A stretch of DNA of 64,000 nucleotides, from contig NZ_NFLN01000004.1 of the NCBI RefSeq assembly GCF_002160955.1, positions 174,567-238,566 on the forward strand, in the 5' to 3' direction. A program made the position numbers and the translations under genes. Source of the DNA: Gemmiger sp. An120. GTDB taxonomy: Bacteria > Bacillota > Clostridia > Oscillospirales > Ruminococcaceae. The notes under the pieces are model-generated. The model was not told the DNA's origin, did not search any database, and was given only the letters and a program-made list of their open reading frames with translations. Position 1 is the first letter of the stretch; each line of letters begins with the position of its first letter. Of the stretch, positions 17,154-23,198 are shown in pieces.

Positions 17154-17656
17154 GCCTGTTCTCCTCCCTTTACGATAGACTGAACGGCTTCGATCACCTG
17201 GTAGTGGCTGATGCAGCGGCAGAAGTTACCGCTGAGCGCTTCCTTGATCTCGTCCTCCGTGGGATGGGGATTGGCATTGAGCAAGGATTTTACCGCGATG
17301 ATGATGCCGGGGGTGCAGAAACCGCACTGGAATGCGCTGTGCTCCAGGAAAGCCTCCTGGATGGGGTCCAGCTCGCCGGTGACCGGATCGGCCAGGCCCT
17401 CGATGGTGGTGATCTCCTTGCCCCCGCACTCGGCCGTCAGGGTCACGCAGGAGGCCACCGCCTTGCCGTCCATCAGCACCGCGCAGCAGCCGCAGGCGCC
17501 TTCCCCGCAGGAGAGCTTGGTACCGGTCAGGCCCAGACGTTCCCGCAGAGTCTCCAGCAGCGTTTCGGATTCCGGGATCTGGCCCAGTTTCCGGCCAATG
17601 GTAAACTCGTAGGTCTGCCCATTGATGTGTAGCGTAAGTTCCTTACTCATTTCCAT
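17150..17656 (-). CDS. Molybdenum hydroxylase 2Fe-2S subunit, XdhC/CoxS-like small subunit
   Basis: 168 residues, electron-transfer subunit of the molybdenum hydroxylase. All eight cluster cysteines are visible: CGEGACGCCAVLMDGKAVASC binds the plant-ferredoxin-type cluster and CGFCTPG with NFCRCISHYQ binds the helical-domain cluster. The start at 17656 is chosen because AAAGGAG ends 6 bases upstream; an ATG three bases earlier is too close to it and another two codons later is also possible. First gene of the 16-kb block. The upstream region holds a 20-bp palindrome and the divergent Crp/Fnr regulator gene. Confidence 0.93.
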   Translation of the reverse strand: MEMSKELTLHINGQTYEFTIGRKLGQIPESETLLETLRERLGLTGTKLSCGEGACGCCAVLMDGKAVASCVTLTAECGGKEITTIEGLADPVTGELDPIQEAFLEHSAFQCGFCTPGIIIAVKSLLNANPHPTEDEIKEALSGNFCRCISHYQVIEAVQSIVKGGEQA

Positions 17657-17751
17657 CATTACTCCTTTCCATGAGTAGATGTATTCTGTTATTATTTTAG
17701 CAATGCTGGGGACGGCAACTCTGCATACAGCGATATATCCGCAAATCTTTT

Positions 17752-17771
17752 TTTGTCTACCTGTAGACAAA
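17752..17771. promoter_or_regulatory. Perfect 20-bp palindrome between hydroxylase operon and Crp/Fnr gene
   Basis: TTTGTCTAC-CT-GTAGACAAA, with 9-base arms that match perfectly. Its size and symmetry fit a dimeric Crp/Fnr-family protein, although it is not the Crp (TGTGA/TCACA) or Fnr (TTGAT/ATCAA) consensus. The natural candidate binder is the regulator encoded at 17936. Its distance of about 95 bases from the small-subunit start fits an activator or shared operator position. Confidence 0.65.
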
Positions 17772-17809
17772 TATTTAACATCGGTTGTCTGTTCTGCTCT
17801 TGTTTTTCC

Positions 17810-17837
17810 TTGAATTTTGCTGTAAACTGTATATAAC
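17810..17837 (+). promoter_or_regulatory. Probable promoter of the Crp/Fnr regulator
   Basis: TTGAAT (17810-17815) and TATAAC (17832-17837) with a 16-base spacer, 98 bases before the start codon and 39 bases from the palindrome at 17752-17771. Confidence 0.55.
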
Positions 17838-17935
17838 TATCAAAAATTATAGGATTTTCGCCGTTTTCTGTCAACTGTCAGGCTGTGTAAAAGCCGTGTA
17901 AAAAAGCGGTATTTTCTGTTCCGGAGGAACGTTTG

Positions 17936-18595
17936 ATGAGCAGTATTCGTTTTTTTGTGGAAGGCTCCCTGCGCAAATACAGGGAGCTTTTTGAGAGCGT
18001 ATGCCCCGCCCCCATGACCATTCCCAGAGGGCAGTCTCTCTGCACCCAGTGCTGTACCCACGGCTGGATGTACTATATTCTGGACGGTCTGGCCAAGGTG
18101 TACATCACCACCAGCGACGGCAACGAGCAGATCATTGATTTTATGAAGGAAGACACCCTGATCGGCATGGACTGCGTCGGGGACGGCAGCCGCTCGGTGG
18201 TAAGCATCACGAGCATGATGGACATGCGGGTGCTGCCTTTTACGCCGGAGATTCTCAAGCGGATGATCCTGCAGAACCCGGAACTGGGCTTTGACCTGGT
18301 GGTCTATTATGGCGAGGTACTGCGGCAGGTGTCCTTCCTGGTGGGCAGCCTGGGCCACTCCAACCTGATGGTGCGGCTGGCCTCGTTCCTGCTTCTCTTT
18401 GTGGATACGCCCGAATACCAGCGCACCAAAAAGATCTATCTGACCCAGCAGGAGGTGGCCTCCTCCATCAATGTGTCCCGGGCGCAGATCGCCAAGATGT
18501 ACGGCCAGCTGCGCAAAGAGGGCACCATCGACACCGGCAACCGGTATGTGACCATTCTGAATGAGAAAAGGCTGCAGGAGTACAGTAAACTCTGA
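17936..18595 (+). CDS. Crp/Fnr family transcriptional regulator
   Basis: 219 residues. An N-terminal cyclic-nucleotide-binding-like beta-barrel (residues about 15-130: YYILDGLAKVYITTSDGNEQIIDFMKEDTLIG) is followed by a long dimer helix and a C-terminal winged helix (about 150-215: LTQQEVASSINVSRAQIAKMYGQLRKEG). Two adjacent cysteines (CTQCC, near residue 40) could hold a ligand or sense redox, but the Fnr N-terminal Cys set is not present. ATG at 17936 has GGAGG 8 bases upstream; a TTG one codon earlier is less likely. Divergent from the molybdenum hydroxylase operon and separated from it by a perfect palindrome, so it probably controls that operon. Confidence 0.9.
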   Translation: MSSIRFFVEGSLRKYRELFESVCPAPMTIPRGQSLCTQCCTHGWMYYILDGLAKVYITTSDGNEQIIDFMKEDTLIGMDCVGDGSRSVVSITSMMDMRVLPFTPEILKRMILQNPELGFDLVVYYGEVLRQVSFLVGSLGHSNLMVRLASFLLLFVDTPEYQRTKKIYLTQQEVASSINVSRAQIAKMYGQLRKEGTIDTGNRYVTILNEKRLQEYSKL

Positions 18596-18611
18596 TTAAT
18601 TTGCCGATAAA

Positions 18612-18656
18612 AAAGCCCGCCTGGCACACTACACTGTTGTGTGCCAGGCGGGTCTT
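18612..18656. terminator. Bidirectional terminator between Crp/Fnr and GntR genes
   Basis: Stem GCCCGCCTGGCACAC (18615-18629) pairs with 18639-18653, with A-run before and T-rich sequence after, between two convergent genes. Confidence 0.85.
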
Positions 18657-18668
18657 ATTAATTCTCTG

Positions 18669-19352
18669 TTATCGTATCAGTTTGAAATGCTCCTCCAGCG
18701 CGGCCAGGCCGTCGGCGGTGCGGCCGGTGCGCAGGGATTCCAGAATACACCGGTGGGTAGCGCACAGCGGTGCGCGGACGGATTCGTCCAGGGTGGTCAG
18801 GGTTTCGCGGCGATAGGTCTGCCCCGGGGCAGCCAATGCATTCTGAATCAGCCGGAACAACCGGTTTCCGCTGCAGGCAAGCAGTGCCCGATGGAAAGCC
18901 TCCTCCGCCTGTTCCAGCTGCTCCAGAGTACCGGCCTGCTCCATCTGCTCCACCGCCTGCTCCATTTCCGCCAGGCACGCCGGGTCCGGTGCGGCAGCCG
19001 CCGCGGCAAAGGCCGAAGTCTCCAGGCAGCGACGCAGTTCCCAGAACTCCTGCCGGTCGGTCTGATGCAGCAGCAAGAGCATGGAAAACAATTCCGCAAA
19101 ACCGCGTCCCGCTTCGTTTACGAGAAAGCTGCCCTGCCCGTGGACGCTACGCACAAAGCCCATGTTTTCCAGCTGCCGCAGCGCCTCCCGCACCGAGTTC
19201 CGGCTCAAAGACAGCCGGGACATGAGTGCCCGTTCGCTGGGCAGCTTGTCCCCCAGTTTCAACTCACCGGCGGCTATCTCCCCTTTTATATACGCCAGGA
19301 CCAGATCGTAGGCGCGGGCCTCCGGTGCACAGGCCGTTTGGTTCGCATCCAT
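18669..19352 (-). CDS. GntR family regulator, FadR/FCD type
   Basis: 227 residues. The N-terminal winged helix (residues about 14-80) contains LPSERALMSRLSLSRNSVREALRQLENMGFV and HGQGSFLV, typical of GntR. The remainder is an all-helical FCD ligand domain that usually binds a small organic acid through a metal and histidines; LLACSGNRLF and the ATHRCILESL helix are visible. It is the last gene of the lrgA-lrgB-gntR unit, 12 bases after lrgB. A perfect FadR-like operator sits at that operon's promoter, so autoregulated repression relieved by a carboxylate is the likely mode. Confidence 0.9.
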   Translation of the reverse strand: MDANQTACAPEARAYDLVLAYIKGEIAAGELKLGDKLPSERALMSRLSLSRNSVREALRQLENMGFVRSVHGQGSFLVNEAGRGFAELFSMLLLLHQTDRQEFWELRRCLETSAFAAAAAAPDPACLAEMEQAVEQMEQAGTLEQLEQAEEAFHRALLACSGNRLFRLIQNALAAPGQTYRRETLTTLDESVRAPLCATHRCILESLRTGRTADGLAALEEHFKLIR

Positions 19353-19364
19353 TGAAAACTCTCC

Positions 19365-20057
19365 TTACAGAAATTGCGCAAACACCGAGGCGGTAACTAC
19401 AGTGAGAAGCCCTGCTACCGCCACCGCCAGACCACTCATGGCGCCCTCCACCTGGCCCATCTCCATGGCCTTGGCGGTGCCGATGGCATGAGATGCATTG
19501 CCCAGCGCCAGCCCCCGTGCTACCGGTTCCTCAATGCGGAACAGGGCAAATACCCCGTCGGCAATTACGCTGCCCAGAATACCGGTGACGATGATGGTGG
19601 CCACCGTGATGGTGACAATGCCGCCCAGTTCTTCCGATACGCCCATACCAATGGCAGTGGTGATGGACTTGGGCAGCAGGGTCACGTAGAGTTCATGCTC
19701 CAGGCCAAAGACCAGCGCGCAAATCAGAACCCCCACCATACTGGCCAGCACCCCCGCCACAATCCCGCATACCACAGCGGTCAGGTGTTTTTTCAGCAGC
19801 GCCAGCTGTTCATAAAGTGGCACCGCCAGGCAGACGGTAGCCGGGGTAAGCAGGTAAGACAAATACTGCCCGCCTGCGTTGTAGGTTTGATAGTCCACCT
19901 TCATCACCGCGTTGACCCCGATCACGCAGATGACCGCAATCAGCAGCGGATTGAGGATGGCCAGCCGGAACCGGCGCTTGAGCATCAGCCCCAGTTCATA
20001 GGCCAGCAGGCTGACCACCGCGCCGAAAAACAGCGATTCTTCCCATACTCCGTTCAT
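19365..20057 (-). CDS. lrgB: LrgB family membrane protein
   Basis: 230 residues, about six membrane segments; the family partner of LrgA/CidA. Visible blocks are LNPLLIAVICVIGVN, YLLTPATVCLAVPLYEQL, LLPKSITTAIGMGVSEELGG and GNASHAIGTAKAMEMG, all characteristic of LrgB/CidB. The family was named for control of murein hydrolase activity; in Bacillus subtilis an LrgAB pair facilitates pyruvate transport. With an FCD-type GntR gene in the same operon, uptake or efflux of a small carboxylate is the more likely role here. The start overlaps the lrgA stop by 4 bases. Confidence 0.9.
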   Translation of the reverse strand: MNGVWEESLFFGAVVSLLAYELGLMLKRRFRLAILNPLLIAVICVIGVNAVMKVDYQTYNAGGQYLSYLLTPATVCLAVPLYEQLALLKKHLTAVVCGIVAGVLASMVGVLICALVFGLEHELYVTLLPKSITTAIGMGVSEELGGIVTITVATIIVTGILGSVIADGVFALFRIEEPVARGLALGNASHAIGTAKAMEMGQVEGAMSGLAVAVAGLLTVVTASVFAQFL

Positions 20058-20413
20058 TCGGCGTCTCCTTTCTTGCGGCGGATGACAAACTGGGTCACGG
20101 AACCGGTAACCGCCATCACCAGCACAGTGGTAAACAGGGTGGTCACCGCGACCGGCAGCAGCACCGGGGCCAGACTGGACCAGGCTTCGGTAAGCCCCAC
20201 TGCTGCCGGAATAAACATAACCGGCATGATCTCGATCAAAAACAGCGCGGCCTGCCGTACCTGCCCCACCTTGAGCAGGCCGGTGCGCAAAAATACCAGC
20301 ATCAGCACCAACCCGTATACACTGGCCGGAATCGGCAGCGGCAGCAGGGCTTTCAGAATTTCTCCCAGCAGCGATACCAGCAGGATCCGGGAGAATTGTT
20401 TCAGCAGATTCAT
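20054..20413 (-). CDS. lrgA: LrgA/CidA family membrane protein
   Basis: 119 residues, four hydrophobic segments, the partner of LrgB. The LPIPASVYGLVLMLVFLRTG block is the family signature (GxxxGL between helices). The start at 20413 is chosen because GAGAGGGA lies just upstream; a start 20 codons earlier would run through the operator and the transcription start. First gene of lrgA-lrgB-gntR, with a consensus promoter and operator just upstream. Confidence 0.88.
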   Translation of the reverse strand: MNLLKQFSRILLVSLLGEILKALLPLPIPASVYGLVLMLVFLRTGLLKVGQVRQAALFLIEIMPVMFIPAAVGLTEAWSSLAPVLLPVAVTTLFTTVLVMAVTGSVTQFVIRRKKGDAE

Positions 20414-20444
20414 AGGTTCCCTCTCACGGTTTTGCAGTCGGTTC

Positions 20445-20463
20445 CAACTGGTAGGACCAGTTG
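20445..20463. promoter_or_regulatory. FadR-like operator before lrgA
   Basis: Perfect palindrome CAACTGGT-AGG-ACCAGTTG. It matches the FadR/FCD-GntR pattern AACTGGT-N3-ACCAGTT exactly and lies directly downstream of the expected transcription start, where a bound repressor would block transcription. The binder is probably the GntR encoded at the end of the operon. Confidence 0.85.
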
Positions 20464-20471
20464 CGTTTTGC

Positions 20472-20501
20472 ATTATACCCCACCGCCGGGGCGGTTGTCA
20501 A
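20472..20501 (-). promoter_or_regulatory. Consensus promoter of lrgA-lrgB-gntR
   Basis: On the minus strand -35 TTGACA (20496-20501) and -10 TATAAT (20472-20477) are both perfect, spacer 18. The operator at 20445-20463 begins about 9 bases after the -10. Confidence 0.85.
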
Positions 20502-20503
20502 TG

Positions 20504-20537
20504 AAAAACGCCGGGCGCAAACCGCGCCCGGCGTTTT
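20504..20537 (-). terminator. Terminator of the lipoprotein gene
   Basis: AAAACGCCGGGCGC and GCGCCCGGCGTTTT form a perfect stem around a 5-base loop, with a T-run in minus orientation, 42 bases past the stop codon at 20579. It directly abuts the lrgA promoter. Confidence 0.85.
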
Positions 20538-20578
20538 CCGGGTTTTATTGGGGCAGCGCCACTGCGGCGCAGAGACCG

Positions 20579-21190
20579 TCAGGTCCGAACTTCAAAATCG
20601 CCGGTCTCGCTGTTCCAGGTATAGGCCTCGCAGGTATCCTGCGCATCCACCCGCAAAACGGTCTGCCCCGCCAGGTAACAGCGGTCGGACTCGTTCAGGG
20701 CCGGAAGCGTTATTGGAATTTTTTCCCACTGAGATTCACGGATTGAAAACAGTTCTATATGATAGGTGGAGAAGCCATGATTCGTGACAGTGGCAAAGCA
20801 GAGAATAACCTCATTCCCCTCCGGAGAGGGCAGATACTCGATCTGCACTTCGTCCGCCTGTAAATCCTTGCTGGCAACCACCTTCAGGTCTTCGACAGTA
20901 TAGATAACCGCCAGCGTCCGGTCGAGGCCTTCCACGTGGACGGTTGACTCATATTTGAATAGCGCGCACAATTCCTGCGCCGAGGGCGAGGAAAAGCTTC
21001 CGTAATGAACTGACTCCAGCGAAAGTTTTCGGGGCTCTTCCCCTGTTATATTCTCAGCCAAAGGCTGTGCACCGTCGAGCAGGCGCTCTTCAAATGTTTT
21101 CTCCGGCTCTGCCACCGTATCATGCTGCGCACAGGCACACAGCAAAAGTCCCCCCATAAGAAGAACCACTAACAACAGCCGCCGCTTCAT
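20579..21190 (-). CDS. Predicted lipoprotein of unknown function
   Basis: 203 residues. A basic start (KRR) and hydrophobic stretch LLLVVLLMGGLLLCAC end in a lipobox-like LCAC, giving a lipid-anchored protein exposed outside the membrane. The mature part is acidic and contains no motif I recognise; secondary-structure alternation in VHVEGLDRTLAVIYTVEDLKVV and AYTWNSETGDFEVRT suggests beta-strands. The start at 21190 is preferred because AAAGGAG is 9 bases upstream, whereas an ATG three codons earlier directly abuts the ribosome binding site. Single-gene unit with its own terminator. Confidence 0.7.
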   Translation of the reverse strand: MKRRLLLVVLLMGGLLLCACAQHDTVAEPEKTFEERLLDGAQPLAENITGEEPRKLSLESVHYGSFSSPSAQELCALFKYESTVHVEGLDRTLAVIYTVEDLKVVASKDLQADEVQIEYLPSPEGNEVILCFATVTNHGFSTYHIELFSIRESQWEKIPITLPALNESDRCYLAGQTVLRVDAQDTCEAYTWNSETGDFEVRT

Positions 21191-21456
21191 CCTCACCATC
21201 TCCTTTCGCTTTTCCGATCGCGTATTCTTCCCTCTCCGGTTTCAGTATACCATCCAGCGCTCCCCCGCGGCTACTGCCGGTTTTCACAAAAAAGGCCGGG
21301 GATTTTGGACGGTGAAGCGGCCCGCCGGGCCGGTTTCGCCCGTGTTATCCTTTTGTTTCTTGCCCCGGCGGCACCGGGACGGTACAATGAAAACAGAGGA
21401 TCGGTTTTCCAGGCAGCCGCGCTGGAGGTCTGCGGCGGAAAGGACGAAACGCTGCC

Positions 21457-22101
21457 ATGAAAAAGTATGACTGGGAAAACTCGCAACTCAAAACCCTGCT
21501 GGCCGCGCTGTGCATCTTCGGGGCGCCGCTTTTGCTGGCCTTTTTGCTGGCGCTGGCGATCCTATATGTTCCGCCCGAGAAGGATACCAACGACCCCAAT
21601 TGGTGCTATTACAACAAGGAAACCCAATCGCTGGATGTGATTGAAACCTTTTGCGGAGACGACTGGCTGCTGGATCGGTTTACCCTGACCGACAACTGCA
21701 CCACCACCTACCTGCTGTCGGTGAGCGAGTGGAAAGCATTTTTCGACATGGACTGCTGGGAATCCCTGCATGTTACCGTGGACTTTGGAGAAGACCAGCC
21801 CGACCGGCCGGCAAACCAAGTGTCCTGCACGATCTGCTTTAACGGAGATCTTCCCGCCGTGGGGATGACGGAGCGGCTGCGCGAGCCGTCCGCTGTCATC
21901 CGGGAGATCGGCAATTACAGCGTCACCTGTTCGGAAATCTCCAGCGCGAACGCCGAACAGTACGGATCTGCTTCGGCGGGCCCGCTGGAATATTCCGGTG
22001 TGGCCAGCTTCTCCCACAACGGCGCGGACTACTATCTAAGCACGCTGTCGGACGACCCGCAGTTTTTTGAAGAAACGCTGGAGTCTCTTCTGGCGGTATA
22101 A
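21457..22101 (+). CDS. Membrane-anchored protein of unknown function
   Basis: 214 residues. One strong transmembrane helix near the N terminus (residues about 11-38, LLAALCIFGAPLLLAFLLALAILYV) follows a short cytoplasmic start, so the remaining 175 residues are extracellular. These contain five cysteines and many aromatic and acidic residues but no family I can name. AGGA lies 13 bases before ATG. It is divergent from the lipoprotein gene and both encode cell-surface proteins of similar size, which might indicate related roles. The 266-base region between them shows no clear operator. Followed by a terminator shared with the convergent GntR gene. Confidence 0.65.
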   Translation: MKKYDWENSQLKTLLAALCIFGAPLLLAFLLALAILYVPPEKDTNDPNWCYYNKETQSLDVIETFCGDDWLLDRFTLTDNCTTTYLLSVSEWKAFFDMDCWESLHVTVDFGEDQPDRPANQVSCTICFNGDLPAVGMTERLREPSAVIREIGNYSVTCSEISSANAEQYGSASAGPLEYSGVASFSHNGADYYLSTLSDDPQFFEETLESLLAV

Positions 22102-22163
22102 ATCGATTTTGCAGGCTTCAAACATCTCACAAGACTTTATGAAACTGGGCAATTCATGCACAA

Positions 22164-22200
22164 AGCCCCGCCGGACGATCTGTCTGGCGGGGCTGTTTTA
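22164..22200. terminator. Bidirectional terminator
   Basis: AGCCCCGCC (22164-22172) pairs with GGCGGGGCT (22186-22194) and is followed by GTTTTATTATT. It lies between the convergent membrane-protein and GntR genes; the T-run overlaps the GntR stop codon. Confidence 0.8.
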
Positions 22201-22908
22201 TTATTCCCCATATACCTGCTGGCTGCCGGAGATGGCCTTGCCCAGATACTGGTCGATCCAGGCTGCGGCGGCGGCTTCGTCCCGGTTTTTCAGGTGGGTG
22301 TAGAGCAGCTCGGTGTTGCGGCAGAGGGATTCGATGCCGTAGCGGCGGCAGAACCGGATCCACAACGTGAGCACCGGGGAACGGAACGAGTAATAGAACA
22401 GCGGCAGAATGCTGTTGCCGCTGGCCAATGCCAGCTCGTGCTGAAAATCAAAGGCACGTTCCGCCGCCTGGGCCGGGTTTTCGGACGCTGCCAGACGGGC
22501 CAGCGTATCCCCCAGCGCGGCGATCTGCTCGTCGGTGGCAAAGCGGATGATGCGGGTCACCGCCAGGTGCTCCAGCGCGCGGCGCACCTCCAGGATGGAG
22601 CGGATCTCCTCCCGGCCCAGTTCGCCGCCGTTGTATTCCATAATGGCGATCAGGGTGCTCAGGTTGCCTTTGCGCCGGTAATCCGCCACAAAGGTTCCCT
22701 GCCGGGGGCGCACCTCCACAAAGCCCTGGGCGGCCAGTTCGGTCAGGCCGCCGTTCACCACCGCCCGGCTTACCTGCATCTGCCGGGCCAGCTCCCGTTC
22801 CGGCGGAAGCGGCGCCCCCTCCGGCAGTTCACCCGACAGGATCATCTTCTGCATCTGCTGTACAAACAGCTGTTTCAGGCTGGGGGCGGACAGCTTTTCA
22901 AACTCCAT
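22201..22908 (-). CDS. GntR family regulator, FadR/FCD type
   Basis: 235 residues. N-terminal winged helix at about residues 8-75 with LPEGAPLPPERELARQMQVSRAVVNGGLTELAAQGFVEV and RQGTFVADY; a helical FCD ligand domain follows with EVRRALEHLAVTRIIRFA and LPLFYYSFRSPVLTLWIRF. It is divergent from the flavoprotein-HypA-membrane protein unit and two similar operator-like sites lie in the 290-base gap. It therefore likely represses that unit and itself in response to an organic acid. It is a different paralogue from the one at 18669, with low visible identity in the ligand domain. Confidence 0.88.
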   Translation of the reverse strand: MEFEKLSAPSLKQLFVQQMQKMILSGELPEGAPLPPERELARQMQVSRAVVNGGLTELAAQGFVEVRPRQGTFVADYRRKGNLSTLIAIMEYNGGELGREEIRSILEVRRALEHLAVTRIIRFATDEQIAALGDTLARLAASENPAQAAERAFDFQHELALASGNSILPLFYYSFRSPVLTLWIRFCRRYGIESLCRNTELLYTHLKNRDEAAAAAWIDQYLGKAISGSQQVYGE

Positions 22909-22927
22909 GGGGCTTTCCTCCTAGTCT

Positions 22928-22938
22928 TGGTTATACCA
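22928..22938. promoter_or_regulatory. GntR operator-like site 1 (TGGT-TAT-ACCA)
   Basis: TGGTTATACCA fits the FadR-type TGGT-N3-ACCA pattern and lies 20 bases before the GntR start codon. It shares ATACCAGA with the second site at 23092-23104. Confidence 0.6.
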
Positions 22939-23021
22939 GATACCACAACCGTATTTTACCATGCAAAAGGCTGAATAGCCAGAGGATTTTTTGCACAGAT
23001 CGGAGAAAAGTTTTTGGCTTA

Positions 23022-23051
23022 TTGACGCTTTTTGTCCGTATATGTTATTCT
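23022..23051 (+). promoter_or_regulatory. Possible promoter of the flavoprotein-hypA unit
   Basis: -35 TTGACG (23022-23027) and a weak -10 (TTATTC at 23045, or TATTCT at 23046) with 17-18-base spacing. It leaves a leader of about 140 bases before the start codon. Confidence 0.4.
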
Positions 23052-23091
23052 TTTAACGTAAGGTTTTCCGGCGCATTTTCCGCCCATATGC

Positions 23092-23104
23092 CTGGACATA
23101 CCAG
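23092..23104. promoter_or_regulatory. GntR operator-like site 2 (CTGG-N5-CCAG)
   Basis: CTGGACATACCAG differs from the FadR-type CTGGT-N3-ACCAG by one base and shares ATACCAGA with site 1. It lies downstream of the possible promoter, a repressor position. Confidence 0.5.
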
Positions 23105-23129
23105 AGGAGAACCATTGCAGCAGGTTTGT

Positions 23130-23163
23130 ACAGGCCGCGTTCCTTTAAAGGCGCGGCCTGCTT
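23130..23163 (+). promoter_or_regulatory. GC-rich hairpin in the leader, possible attenuator
   Basis: CAGGCCGCG pairs with CGCGGCCTG around TTCCTTTAAAGG, which can itself pair (CCTTTAAAGG), and CTTTTATC follows. It resembles an intrinsic terminator but lies before the flavoprotein start codon, so it could reduce or regulate read-through. The T-run is short. Confidence 0.45.
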
Positions 23164-23198
23164 TTATCGCCGGGTACAGGCAAAGAGAGGAGAAACCG

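Noticed and set aside
15099..17183. Long plus-strand open frame opposite the hydroxylase large subunit
   Set aside because: Antisense shadow with low-complexity composition; the minus strand encodes a well-supported enzyme.
17657..17750. Molybdenum cofactor riboswitch before the small-subunit gene
   Set aside because: The leader is short and has no extended structured domain or terminator; the palindrome is better explained as a protein site.
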